Shown: positions 53,873 through 61,629 of the stretch, in pieces
How the letters are laid out: each line of letters begins with the position of its first letter
Position numbering within the stretch: position 1 is the stretch's first letter
Source of the DNA: Bremerella cremea
Lineage (GTDB): Bacteria > Planctomycetota > Planctomycetia > Pirellulales > Pirellulaceae
Assembly (NCBI RefSeq): GCF_003335505.1
Contig: NZ_QPEX01000011.1
Location: 248,001-312,000 of the forward strand
Direction: 5' to 3'
Length of the DNA: 64,000 nt
Program-made: the position numbers and the translations under genes
The notes under the pieces: model-generated
The model's input: only the letters and a program-made list of their open reading frames with translations
Told to the model about the DNA's origin: nothing
Databases searched by the model: none

Positions 53873-54547
53873 TTAGAGCGGTTCTTCGATTCCGGTTTCT
53901 GGTAAGTAACATTCCAACGGGCAGCCCTGACATTTGGGCGTCTTTTGGCAGAATTCTTTGCCGGTGCGGACGATCAAGGCGTGAAACTCGTTGTAATGTT
54001 CGACTTCCGCTGGCACTTGGCTCACGAAATGATCTTGGATTTGATGGTAATCGGCTTCCCATTCGATCCAGCCATGCCGCTTCAAAATCCGAGCCGTGTA
54101 GGCATCGACAACAAACGCAGGGAGGTTCCCGGCATACAGCAAAATCGAGTCCGCTGTCTCAGGCCCGATACCATTAATACTGAGTAGTTCTTCGCGCAGT
54201 GTGGCCACGTCGTGGCTGAACATCCACTCAAGGTCGCCGTCGTAACGAGTCATCACGTGCTCGACCAGATTGTGCAGCCGCTTCGCTTTCAAGCGGTAAT
54301 AGCCGGAAGGACGAATGATTTCGGCTAGTTCCTCCACGCGTGTTTCATGCAGCCGCCCCAGGTGGATGAGGTCGGCATCTTTGAGGTTGGCGATAGCCTT
54401 TTCAACATTCTTCCAAGAGGTGTTCTGGGTCAGGACCGCCCCAATCATGATTTCTAGCGGCGAATCGCCTGGCCACCAATCTTGCGGGCCGTAATGTTCC
54501 AGCATTTTCTCGAAGACGGTATTTAGCGAAACGTGCGAGTCGTTCAA
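53873..54547 (-). CDS. Endonuclease III-related HhH-GPD DNA glycosylase
   Basis: This 224-residue protein is of the endonuclease III-related type. The start region reads GAVLTQNTSWKNVEKAI. The HhH motif is SINGIGPETADSILLYA, followed by the catalytic-type Asp in FVVDAYTARIL. The C-terminal cysteines read FCQKTPKCQGCPLECYL, with spacings C-x5-C-x2-C-x3-C, shorter than the classic C-x6-C-x2-C-x5-C of endonuclease III. An iron-sulfur cluster is likely but the geometry differs. The enzyme would remove damaged bases in base excision repair. The lesion is not known. Confidence 0.87.
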   Translation of the reverse strand: MNDSHVSLNTVFEKMLEHYGPQDWWPGDSPLEIMIGAVLTQNTSWKNVEKAIANLKDADLIHLGRLHETRVEELAEIIRPSGYYRLKAKRLHNLVEHVMTRYDGDLEWMFSHDVATLREELLSINGIGPETADSILLYAGNLPAFVVDAYTARILKRHGWIEWEADYHQIQDHFVSQVPAEVEHYNEFHALIVRTGKEFCQKTPKCQGCPLECYLPETGIEEPL

Positions 54548-54716
54548 CGGGGCGATCCCATAGGATTTAGGAATTCAGAAGTGTGTGTCCGGTCGTAACA
54601 GTTGTTCCTGTCAGGGGCTTGGGAATCAAGTCCTGGCCGGTAAAGTTCCGACCAGAAAGATAATAACGCGGTCTCTCTCCCCCCAGTACCTAATATCGCC
54701 AGCAAAGCGAATCTCC

Positions 54717-55466
54717 ATGCCGGCAACGGAAGTGGAACTCGAACAAGCTTCTAGCCAAGCTTCAAACAACTATTGGCAGGCCACTTCGCGGCCGCTGACT
54801 AGTTTGATCTTTGTGCTGCCAATGTTGGCAATTTACGAATCTGGCGTCCTGTGGCTGGGGCCAGAGGCGATTCGCAACGGGGTCGATGTCTGGTTGCGGC
54901 AGTTTCTCCGGCTCATGGGTTTGGGGCAGTACTTTCTGCTGCCGGTGCTGACGATTGCCATTTTGCTGGCCTGGCACCATTTGAAGGAGTACCCGTGGCA
55001 GTTCAAGCCGACTAATCTGCCGCTGATGGCAGCCGAGTCGATGGTGCTGGCGTTGTTTCTGCTGTGCCTGGCGCACTTTCAAGCGTCAGTCATGAAAATG
55101 GAAGTCGTCGCCACCGCAGCCCCTCAGGTCGATATGACCACCAAGCATGTCGTCGCCTACTTCGGGGCAGGCATCTACGAAGAGCTGCTTTTCCGCTTGA
55201 TGCTGATCCCCGTGCTGATTGTCTTCATCCAAGGCTTTGCTTTCCCCAAGGTGGTCGCCACGTTTGCGGCGATGCTGATTAGTAGCTTGATTTTTGCTGC
55301 TGCTCATTACAACTTTTTTGTGATCGGGGGAGACTCGATCGACGCCTACTCGTTCCTCTTCCGCCTCTCGGCCGGGCTGATCTTCGCTTCGATCTTCGCC
55401 CTCCGCGGCTTCGGCATCGCTGCCGGCTCGCACGCAATGTACGACGTGCTGGTGGCGTTCTCGTAG
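54717..55466 (+). CDS. CPBP-family intramembrane metalloprotease
   Basis: ATG 54717 gives 249 residues; an in-frame upstream start at 54585 is less likely. It has about six membrane helices. The CPBP (Abi/CAAX) motifs are EELLFR near residue 155 (Glu-Glu-x3-Arg), HYNFF (the second motif His) near 202, and SHAMYDVL near the C-terminus. These bind a catalytic metal in the membrane. Family members process prenylated or membrane proteins, or confer bacteriocin immunity. Its target here is unknown. The intergenic repeat region follows. Confidence 0.88.
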   Translation: MPATEVELEQASSQASNNYWQATSRPLTSLIFVLPMLAIYESGVLWLGPEAIRNGVDVWLRQFLRLMGLGQYFLLPVLTIAILLAWHHLKEYPWQFKPTNLPLMAAESMVLALFLLCLAHFQASVMKMEVVATAAPQVDMTTKHVVAYFGAGIYEELLFRLMLIPVLIVFIQGFAFPKVVATFAAMLISSLIFAAAHYNFFVIGGDSIDAYSFLFRLSAGLIFASIFALRGFGIAAGSHAMYDVLVAFS

Positions 55467-55612
55467 ACGTTCACTGCGCGGAATTTGTCTGATCAAGAGA
55501 AGACGATAACCGCTCAGGCTTGTCCCAGCTTGAGGCCACACAATTGTCTCGCTTTTGAGCCATGGATAAGCTGCGGTCGCAGTCGTAGCGAGCCTCTGGC
55601 ATTTCGCGGCGC

Positions 55613-55885
55613 GTTTTATACTCAAAACTCTTTTGCCTCGGCTTTTGATTGTCCCGTTGGTTATTGGGTGGGCGTTTTGTGTTGCGCACGTTTCATACTC
55701 AAAACTCTCCCCGGGGAATCCATTCTGGCAACTTGCTGCCGCAAGTCGCTATGCCACAAAGGGGTTATCTCAAATCGGTGATCTTGCCGAGAACATACTC
55801 AAAACCCTGCGGCTTCTATCTGGCGACTGCTTTGGGGGATGGACGCCGAGATGAATCGTGCTGATCGGTTTCATACTCAAAACTC
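55613..55885. repeat. Four direct copies of an 18-bp repeat, consensus GTTTCATACTCAAAACTC
   Basis: Copies lie at 55613-55630 (GTTTTATACTCAAAACTC), 55690-55707 and 55868-55885 (both GTTTCATACTCAAAACTC), and 55790-55807 (AGAACATACTCAAAACCC, degenerate). Start-to-start spacings are 77, 100 and 78 bases, and the sequences between differ. All have the same orientation. The pattern resembles repeated protein or RNA binding sites, or small-RNA units of about 78 bases. It is not a classic CRISPR array. Confidence 0.8.
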
Positions 55886-55950
55886 TTGTCGCGACCTTCT
55901 TATAGGTAGGGCAGGGGTCTCGTGGTTACGGTGGCAAGGATTGGCGGACA

Positions 55951-56041
55951 ACTTTGTCCCACGGTCTTCATTGCGTCCGAAGTTATGTCTACCAATCGGA
56001 CGCGTCTCGATCAGGGGCAGTGCCTGGCGAGACTTTGTCCC
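55951..56041. repeat. Second direct repeat, ACTTTGTCCC, two copies
   Basis: ACTTTGTCCC occurs at 55951-55960 and again at 56032-56041, 81 bases apart, in the same orientation. Spacing resembles that of the 18-bp repeats. Two copies of a ten-base word are weak evidence alone. Confidence 0.4.
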
Positions 56042-56257
56042 GCCCCTAAGTGCACCGGTTGGGTGGTTAACGGCAGCGCCGTCAGGCATCGCAGTAGACG
56101 ACAAGATATCTGTTGGTCTGTTCACGGGGCAAGCAAAACGCTGGTGGGCTGCCAGTTAACGTTTCAGCAAAATCTTTGGGAAACGGGGCAGCGGGGGGTA
56201 TAACATGCCCTAGTAGCCGGAAAAGCAGCGCAAACGGATGACAACCGTAGGAAATTC

Positions 56258-57004
56258 ATGACAGAAAAGCCGGATCAAGCAAGCCATTCCCCGAGGACGT
56301 TCTATTTGCTGCTGGTGCAGGTGATACTCTCCGTGGTGCTCGTTGGAGTTTTGGTTGCAACTCAGCTGCGGACAAAACAGGAAGACAAGCAGGCGGAAGC
56401 GATCGAGTTACAACTCAAGGGCCTTGATGCAGAGATCGATCACTTAAACGCTCAAACGCGATCGATGTTCATTAACGTTGAATTTAAGTTACCCAAGCTG
56501 CAAAAGCTGGCAGCCTTGCTCGACAAAAGCCGCGTGGTGGCGACAGTGCTGGAGAAAGGGGGCGAGTCTGCCTATCTCCAGCGTGAAGCCCAAATTAATC
56601 TGCAACTTGCTCAGGCCAGCGACGAGGACTTGCGCGAGATTGGCCAACGCTTGACCGAGGTGCTGCCAGTATACGCGACCTTTGAAATCTTGGGAAAGCT
56701 TCCCCTTATGTTGCCAGATCGTTTTGAGATCGTGGCTGCTGAGATCAGGCCGTGGCTTGAAACACAATATGCTACCCACTATCAAGCTTCAGTCAGACCC
56801 TTGCTGCGGCCCTACGGTTCGTCGATCAAGCAAGCTCGGACCAGCATACGGCGGAAGTTTCTGCCCGAATCACGAGTGCGAGCGATCTACATCGCACCGC
56901 TCATTTCGTTGCTGTCCCCCTTACCGATCGATGTCAGGCCAATCGTGATGGAAGGCGATTACATGCTGCGAAGCAGTGGTCCGCTATTGGGTGGAGGATA
57001 CTAA
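56258..57004 (+). CDS. Array gene A1: membrane-anchored coiled-coil protein with QASDED motif
   Basis: This 248-residue protein has one N-terminal transmembrane helix at about residues 15-36 (FYLLLVQVILSVVLVGVLVA), then a coiled coil at about 40-70. The core is LQLAQASDEDLREIGQRLTE near residues 118-137, with LGKLP and a following helix. The helix is followed by basic residues on one side, and N-in/C-out topology is likely. The QASD(D/E)(D/E) core recurs in A2, A3 and A4, so it marks family A. The stop TAA overlaps the next start by one base (TAATG), so translation is coupled. The function is unknown. Confidence 0.82.
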   Translation: MTEKPDQASHSPRTFYLLLVQVILSVVLVGVLVATQLRTKQEDKQAEAIELQLKGLDAEIDHLNAQTRSMFINVEFKLPKLQKLAALLDKSRVVATVLEKGGESAYLQREAQINLQLAQASDEDLREIGQRLTEVLPVYATFEILGKLPLMLPDRFEIVAAEIRPWLETQYATHYQASVRPLLRPYGSSIKQARTSIRRKFLPESRVRAIYIAPLISLLSPLPIDVRPIVMEGDYMLRSSGPLLGGGY

Positions 57005-58080
57005 TGAGCATCCCGCAAGATCGACGACAGCATATTTTTCTCCATCTGCTATTTTTGGTGCCTCTAATGATGGGATTGATCTCGATGTTCAGTTGGGATC
57101 TGTTCTCCCCTTCGGTTCGTATCCGTTCCTTAGAAAACAGCCTTGCCAAATCTGCCGCGCAGTTGGAAAAAGCGGAGGCTGAAATGCAGGAATTCGAGGT
57201 GTTAAATACGGAGGCGATGCAGGAACTGGCAGAGATTCAGCAGCTTGTTTTGCAGCGGGTTCAAGAGGGAGTACCGGTGCCGATTGACGCAACCTTTGTC
57301 GATGTGGCCGATCCCCAGCTGATCGACAAAATCGTACAAGCATATCGCCCAATGCTGGATAGCCCCAATCCGTATCATCAAAAAGCGGCCGCCCAATCGC
57401 TGTCAGAGCTGTTAAGAGATTCGCCAGAGCAGCTGCGGACGATCTTGCCTCAAGTGGTGAAGATTTATGTCGACTCCGAGGTGAACGAGATCGATCGTTT
57501 TTCGGAGATTAACGATATTCCTTTTCAAGAGGCAATATTGGAACCTGCGATTGCCGAGTTGCAAACCTACCTGAATCAGACAGACCCCAAGATACGCATT
57601 GCGGCTGCCGGTCTGTTGTTAGAGGTGACATGGTCCGATCCTAAGCAGCGAGAGCACTTCCAACGCCCCTTGTTGGAAGCGCTCCGCCCGATTGTTGAGG
57701 AATCGGAAGATGAATTTCGTAGGATGCGAGCAGCCGAGATTGCCGCAGCAATGCAGCCGGAACCTGCCAAGTGGCTACCGCTGCTGCGGGAACGAAGTGA
57801 ACGGGCCCCAGAGTGGCAACGTTCCCAATGGGGCGATGCGATGCTGCAAATCGATCCTCAAGATGAATACGCGATTCAACTGCTGCTCGATATCATTGTG
57901 CAAGACAAGCTGAATTGGGAGTACGCCCAATCAATTCTTACCCAAGATGCGTCGGAAACGGCAGTGCGTCAGGCAATTCAAAAAATACTCAAAGAGCAAA
58001 AACTGAGCGAAGGAAAACAAACGTTCTTGTTGAGCATGCTGGATGAGATGGAAAGGAACCAGGCAAAAGCTACCCAATAG
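57004..58080 (+). CDS. Array gene B1: membrane-anchored coiled-coil HEAT-like protein
   Basis: This 358-residue protein has a transmembrane helix at about 11-31 (IFLHLLFLVPLMMGLISMFSW). A coiled coil follows to about residue 85, ending in RVQEGVPVPID with the family B G-(V/L/I)-P motif at residues 89-91. HEAT-like alpha-helical repeats fill the rest (YHQKAAAQSLSELLRD, IRIAAAGLLLEVTWSD). It begins inside the stop codon of A1. B1 is the longest B member. It likely lies with its repeats outside the cytoplasmic membrane. Function unknown. Confidence 0.82.
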   Translation: MSIPQDRRQHIFLHLLFLVPLMMGLISMFSWDLFSPSVRIRSLENSLAKSAAQLEKAEAEMQEFEVLNTEAMQELAEIQQLVLQRVQEGVPVPIDATFVDVADPQLIDKIVQAYRPMLDSPNPYHQKAAAQSLSELLRDSPEQLRTILPQVVKIYVDSEVNEIDRFSEINDIPFQEAILEPAIAELQTYLNQTDPKIRIAAAGLLLEVTWSDPKQREHFQRPLLEALRPIVEESEDEFRRMRAAEIAAAMQPEPAKWLPLLRERSERAPEWQRSQWGDAMLQIDPQDEYAIQLLLDIIVQDKLNWEYAQSILTQDASETAVRQAIQKILKEQKLSEGKQTFLLSMLDEMERNQAKATQ

Positions 58081-58111
58081 CGTTTGCCCTATTGAAACGG
58101 GGGAAGTTTAG

Positions 58112-58717
58112 ATGACCGAATCAGGCAACTCCGGCGTAAGGGGGCGGTTTCGGTTCCCGTTGTGGATGTTGGTATTCGTCTTGCCGACGATCGCTGCGTT
58201 GGGGTTTGCTTACCTCTCGCTGACTTGGCAATGGGCTAAGCAGATCGAGCAGGCCCAAGCCGATATTGCCCAACTGAAGGCTGAAGAGTTAATGGCTAGT
58301 GTTGAGAATCACTTCGTGCGGCAGCAGATGGCTCCCATCGAAGCGCAGCTCGAAAAATACCGCCAGCCGCAAGCAATCGTTCAACAAGCTCAATTGCGTC
58401 TCTATGGGGGCGGGCTAGGGCAAACGGAATGGGGGCTCAGCTATTTCGCCTACCAGGCCAGCGACGACGATATCCGCGAGCTTGTGCTTGGCTTTCAGCA
58501 GGAACTTAACGATGCCTCGGAGAAGCACAAGCTTCGTATCCTCGATTTTTTAGAGCGAATGCTCTTTGTTTTTGCGGATCGAAAGAGGCTGTTTGCGCAC
58601 GACGTCTCGGCGATTGCCAAGCAGCTTGGCAACGATCCTTCTGCCAAGGTTGCCGCGCGAGCCAAGCGGGTCGACGCTTTGTATCAAGCGGCCTTATCGG
58701 CGGAGAACCAGCAATGA
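58112..58717 (+). CDS. Array gene A2: membrane protein with FPLW helix and QASDDD motif
   Basis: This 201-residue protein follows GGGGGAAG and starts at ATG 58112. The helix at about 14-38 contains FPLWMLVFVLPTIA, nearly the same as in A3 and A4. A coiled coil spans 40-90. The core YFAYQASDDDIRELVLGF lies at residues 111-128. Its stop overlaps the start of B2 as ATGA. DNA encoding its helix is almost identical to that of A3 (39 of 43 bases), which suggests recent duplication or gene conversion. Confidence 0.83.
   Translation: MTESGNSGVRGRFRFPLWMLVFVLPTIAALGFAYLSLTWQWAKQIEQAQADIAQLKAEELMASVENHFVRQQMAPIEAQLEKYRQPQAIVQQAQLRLYGGGLGQTEWGLSYFAYQASDDDIRELVLGFQQELNDASEKHKLRILDFLERMLFVFADRKRLFAHDVSAIAKQLGNDPSAKVAARAKRVDALYQAALSAENQQ
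58154..58196 (+). repeat. Near-identical direct repeat within A2, matching A3 at 59547-59589
   Basis: Bases 58154-58196 (in A2) and 59547-59589 (in A3) encode the FPLW(M/V)L(V/M)FVLPTIA helix. I count 39 of 43 identical bases. The remaining parts of the two genes are clearly more divergent. The sister copy in A4 (from about 61036) is similar but less so. Confidence 0.8.
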
Positions 58718-59505
58718 GCCTCACGCGTGCTGGCTGGGTGCGAATGCTTAAATGGTTTGGTCTGGCCGTATTGACGTTTACCCTCGTCGTGCTGGGCGTA
58801 CGGGTGATCTACAAGTATCAAGAGGCCCATGCGATGTTGACGAAGCTGAACGACGAGCGAGCTGAACTTCAAGCCGAAGTGCAGCGGCAAAAGTCCGAAA
58901 CCGAGGCTCAACGACAGCAATTGCTTGCGTACCTGCGAGCAGGGTTGCCCATTAAAACGGATTCTGGTTTTTGGAGCATGTTTGACGAACAGCAACAACA
59001 CGAAGCAATTGCGATCTTATGCCAACAGATCGATCACGTCGATCCGCAAGTGCAAGTGCTCGCGCTAGAGCGGATCGGAGACTTGGCTTTGAACCTAAGG
59101 CGCTATCCCTCTTTCGGAGCAGACGAGCAGCATGAGGTGATGATGTTTCTAGCTGCCAGGCTAAATGATGAGCAGCCGGAGACGTTGCTCTGGTATCGAA
59201 TTCAAAATGTCTTAAATAACTTAATGGTTCGTAGTCATCCTTCGGCTAATAAGTTACGAGAAATGGTTAAGAAAGAGTCTGATCCTCTTTCCTGGGTTGC
59301 CCTTTGTGTTCTGCTGCGATTGTATCCAGAGCAAGACATTTCCCCAGAACTGATCGAGGTAATTCGTTCAGGAGAAAAGACCTTGGATCAGGTTAAAGAA
59401 GAAATTCGATTTAGGAGCTCAGACGAGCGGGCACGGAATCTTATATGGGAAATCGAAAAGCAATTGAAAGAAGAAGGCCAGCTTGAGGAATTAAATCAGC
59501 TGTGA
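58714..59505 (+). CDS. Array gene B2: membrane-anchored coiled-coil HEAT-like protein
   Basis: This 263-residue protein starts four bases inside A2 (ATGA). A transmembrane helix at about 12-32 (LKWFGLAVLTFTLVVLGVRVI) is followed by a coiled coil (LNDERAELQAEVQRQKSETEAQ in part). The family B motif AGLPIKTDSGF lies at residues 76-86. HEAT-like helices follow (VQVLALERIGDLALNLR). Glu-rich tail. Its stop overlaps the GTG start of A3. The gene order and overlap support co-translation with A2. Function unknown. Confidence 0.82.
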   Translation: MSLTRAGWVRMLKWFGLAVLTFTLVVLGVRVIYKYQEAHAMLTKLNDERAELQAEVQRQKSETEAQRQQLLAYLRAGLPIKTDSGFWSMFDEQQQHEAIAILCQQIDHVDPQVQVLALERIGDLALNLRRYPSFGADEQHEVMMFLAARLNDEQPETLLWYRIQNVLNNLMVRSHPSANKLREMVKKESDPLSWVALCVLLRLYPEQDISPELIEVIRSGEKTLDQVKEEIRFRSSDERARNLIWEIEKQLKEEGQLEELNQL

Positions 59506-60128
59506 GCGACCCCTCCGAAAACCCGCCGCCTCGATCGAAGTTTCAGTTCCCGTTGTGGGTGCTGATGTTCGTCTTGCCGACGATCGCTGGCTTGCTTTTC
59601 GCTATGTACGCCAATCAGCAGCGGCAGTTGAAGGTGCGGGAAGAACTGATGATGCAGCAAGTTGGACTTCATGAAACGTTGGCCGAGTTGCGGCGAAACC
59701 GGGATGGTTGGCGTCATTTGCAAGACGCGATGCGGAAGAATTTGCAAAAGTACAAAGACCCGCAGTGGGTGCTTACGCGGATGAATCACCCGTTCGCCCC
59801 GCCGACTGCACCGAAACAAGGGAGTCAGGGGTATTACGAGGTCGAAGACGCCTCCGAATTTCTGACCTTCTTCGTCCAAGCCAGCGACGACGATATGCGT
59901 GCGCTGCTGAGGAAGATGGAAGAGGTCTATCCTCAAACAACGCACGTGACCCAGTTTCAAATCTTGAACCTCTTGGCCAGACTACCAGAGTTTGCTCCGG
60001 AACGAATGCCGGCGATTGCCGCAGAGGTGAAAGCTTTTGTCGAGCCGCTGCTAGAGCAAAACGACCAAAAGCTGGCCAGCCAGGCGAAAGCGGTGTGGCA
60101 GACGTTTGGTTTTGAGGAGAAGCAGTGA
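59502..60128 (+). CDS. Array gene A3: membrane protein with FPLW helix and QASDDD motif
   Basis: The GTG start at 59502 overlaps the stop of B2 (GTGA). The 208-residue product starts MSDPSENPPPRSKFQFPLWVLMFVLPTI, with FPLW at 16-19. A coiled coil follows, then the core TFFVQASDDDMRALLRKMEEVYP at residues 122-144. The helix DNA matches A2 closely. LLARLPEFAPERMPAIAAEV resembles the same stretch in A1. Overlap at its 3' end couples it to B3. Confidence 0.83.
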   Translation: MSDPSENPPPRSKFQFPLWVLMFVLPTIAGLLFAMYANQQRQLKVREELMMQQVGLHETLAELRRNRDGWRHLQDAMRKNLQKYKDPQWVLTRMNHPFAPPTAPKQGSQGYYEVEDASEFLTFFVQASDDDMRALLRKMEEVYPQTTHVTQFQILNLLARLPEFAPERMPAIAAEVKAFVEPLLEQNDQKLASQAKAVWQTFGFEEKQ

Positions 60129-60994
60129 TGAACCAAGCGAAACCAAGCCGCGTAGCGAAGTGGATGTGGGAAGGTTCGATCTTGCTGATTGTGATTTTGG
60201 CAGGCGTCCTCTTTTGGCAATATCAAAGTGCGGAGAAAGCCAATCGCGCGTTATTTTTGCAGAACCAAAAGCTTGAACGAGAGATCTCCGACGAGAAGAA
60301 GAAAATCGCTTCGATCCAGGCCGCAATTGTCACCAAACTAGACACTGGCGTGCCCCTGATTGCGTTGCATCCTCCATCTCACAAGATGATTTCCCTGCCC
60401 GATCCTAGTTCGTACCGGGAAATCGAGGCCGTTTTGATTCGGCAATTGCACGATAAGCGACAACAAGTTCAAGCTCACGCGTTGGTTGGTTTGTGCAGAG
60501 TGGTTGGAAGGCAAGGAAATCGTTCGCTCTTTGTGACTACGGTGGTTCGCGAAACGATCCCGTGCTTGCACAATCCACGGCTACGCTACTATGCGTTGAA
60601 TCTGCTGCGGGAGATCGGGCCGCAGGCGAAGGAGGCGGTGCCTGACATCCTGGCGACCGTTTCCGGCGAGTATTGGTTTCCGGTACAGAAAGCCGCCATG
60701 GATGCCCGAAGAATCGACCCTCAGTGCGACCTGAGCGAGTTCCTGGCTCGCTACATTGTCGAAGATCGCTACGGGAAGGAAACGTTTAAGAACCTGATCG
60801 AAAACTTCAAACCGCAAGAAGTCGCACTCGCCTACGAAGCTGCCGCCGCGCTGGCTAAAACGCCGGAGAAGAAAACGCACATTCAACAAGTTCAAGCCTA
60901 CATGAAGTCGCCAGCGGCCAGAGCGGGATGGTGGTCGGCCCGAGGCTTTCAGGGTTATTTGAAGTCGGTTAACCAGCCCCAGGAAACGAAGTGA
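60125..60994 (+). CDS. Array gene B3: membrane-anchored coiled-coil HEAT-like protein
   Basis: Two starts are possible, GTG 60125 (overlapping the A3 stop as GTGA) or ATG 60128. The product is 288-289 residues. A transmembrane helix (GSILLIVILAGVLFW) lies at about 17-31, then a coiled coil with a basic/acidic pattern (LEREISDEKKKIASIQ). The family B motif GVPL is at 75-78. HEAT-like helices follow (QVQAHALVGLCRVVGRQGN). The C-terminus is Gly/Trp-rich (GWWSARGFQGYLKS). The stop couples to A4. Confidence 0.82.
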   Translation: MMNQAKPSRVAKWMWEGSILLIVILAGVLFWQYQSAEKANRALFLQNQKLEREISDEKKKIASIQAAIVTKLDTGVPLIALHPPSHKMISLPDPSSYREIEAVLIRQLHDKRQQVQAHALVGLCRVVGRQGNRSLFVTTVVRETIPCLHNPRLRYYALNLLREIGPQAKEAVPDILATVSGEYWFPVQKAAMDARRIDPQCDLSEFLARYIVEDRYGKETFKNLIENFKPQEVALAYEAAAALAKTPEKKTHIQQVQAYMKSPAARAGWWSARGFQGYLKSVNQPQETK

Positions 60995-61629
60995 CCAGCG
61001 ATCAAGAACCCAAGCCCAGCATCTTACGCGGCCAGTTTCCGCTGTGGGTGCTGCTGTTTGTTCTGCCGACACTGATTGCAAGCGGCTGCGCGGTTTATCT
61101 GGCGTTTGCTGCCCAGGCCAAAGAGCAAGCCCGGCTGCAAGAACAGGAAGCACGAACCCGTCAGGAACTGGCGGCGGCTCAACTTCGTTTGAGTCGGCTG
61201 AACCGAATGAATGCGTCGTTAGAGATCAAGCAACTCCGGTGGAAGTCGCCCCTTAGTATCGTGCAGGCAGTGAAGAATCCACCCCCCAAGACGCCCAGCG
61301 TCCAATCGGCATCTCACTGGGAACCGCTTTACTTGGTGCGTAACTCGATCCATTTCTATCTTCAAGCGAGTGACGAAGAACTACAACAACTTGTTTCTCA
61401 GTTAATTGCCATCTATCCCGAATCACGCCCAGAGGTTCAGTACCGCGTGCTCGATTGTTTGGAAAAGCTTCCGGCATATGTAGCCGACCGCAGTGAGCTT
61501 GTCCGGAAGGAAATCGAGGATTTCCTCGCAACCGTGCCAGAAGATTCGGACCCACGAATACAGGGAATGGTCCGGCGACTTAAAGTACGGTATTCAATCG
61601 ACGAATCAAAGGAGGCACCGACTCGATGA
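60991..61629 (+). CDS. Array gene A4: membrane protein with FPLW helix and QASDEE motif
   Basis: The GTG start at 60991 overlaps the B3 stop (GTGA). The 212-residue product has FPLWVLLFVLPTLIASG at residues 16-32. A coiled coil runs at 40-80. The core HFYLQASDEELQQLVSQL lies at 121-138. CLEKLPAYVADRSELV follows, equivalent to the LARLPEFAPER stretch of A3. The stop overlaps the B4 start as ATGA. Confidence 0.83.
   Translation: MTSDQEPKPSILRGQFPLWVLLFVLPTLIASGCAVYLAFAAQAKEQARLQEQEARTRQELAAAQLRLSRLNRMNASLEIKQLRWKSPLSIVQAVKNPPPKTPSVQSASHWEPLYLVRNSIHFYLQASDEELQQLVSQLIAIYPESRPEVQYRVLDCLEKLPAYVADRSELVRKEIEDFLATVPEDSDPRIQGMVRRLKVRYSIDESKEAPTR

Larger units (their letters stand above)
55467..56257. 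other. Intergenic region with two short-repeat families before the array
   Basis: This 791-base gap leads into the membrane-protein array starting at 56258. It carries four copies of an 18-bp repeat (55613-55885) and two copies of ACTTTGTCCC (55951 and 56032). It also holds a small hairpin, ACTTGC-tgcc-GCAAGT (55731-55746). I see no gene: open frames across it translate the repeats and have no recognisable domains. It could hold the promoter and regulatory RNA for the array. Confidence 0.6.

Noticed and set aside
55613..55885. Four 18-bp repeats looked like a CRISPR array.
   Set aside because: Repeats are short and one copy is degenerate, spacers are about 59-82 bases and unequal, and no cas gene is in view. 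I report it as a direct-repeat region instead.
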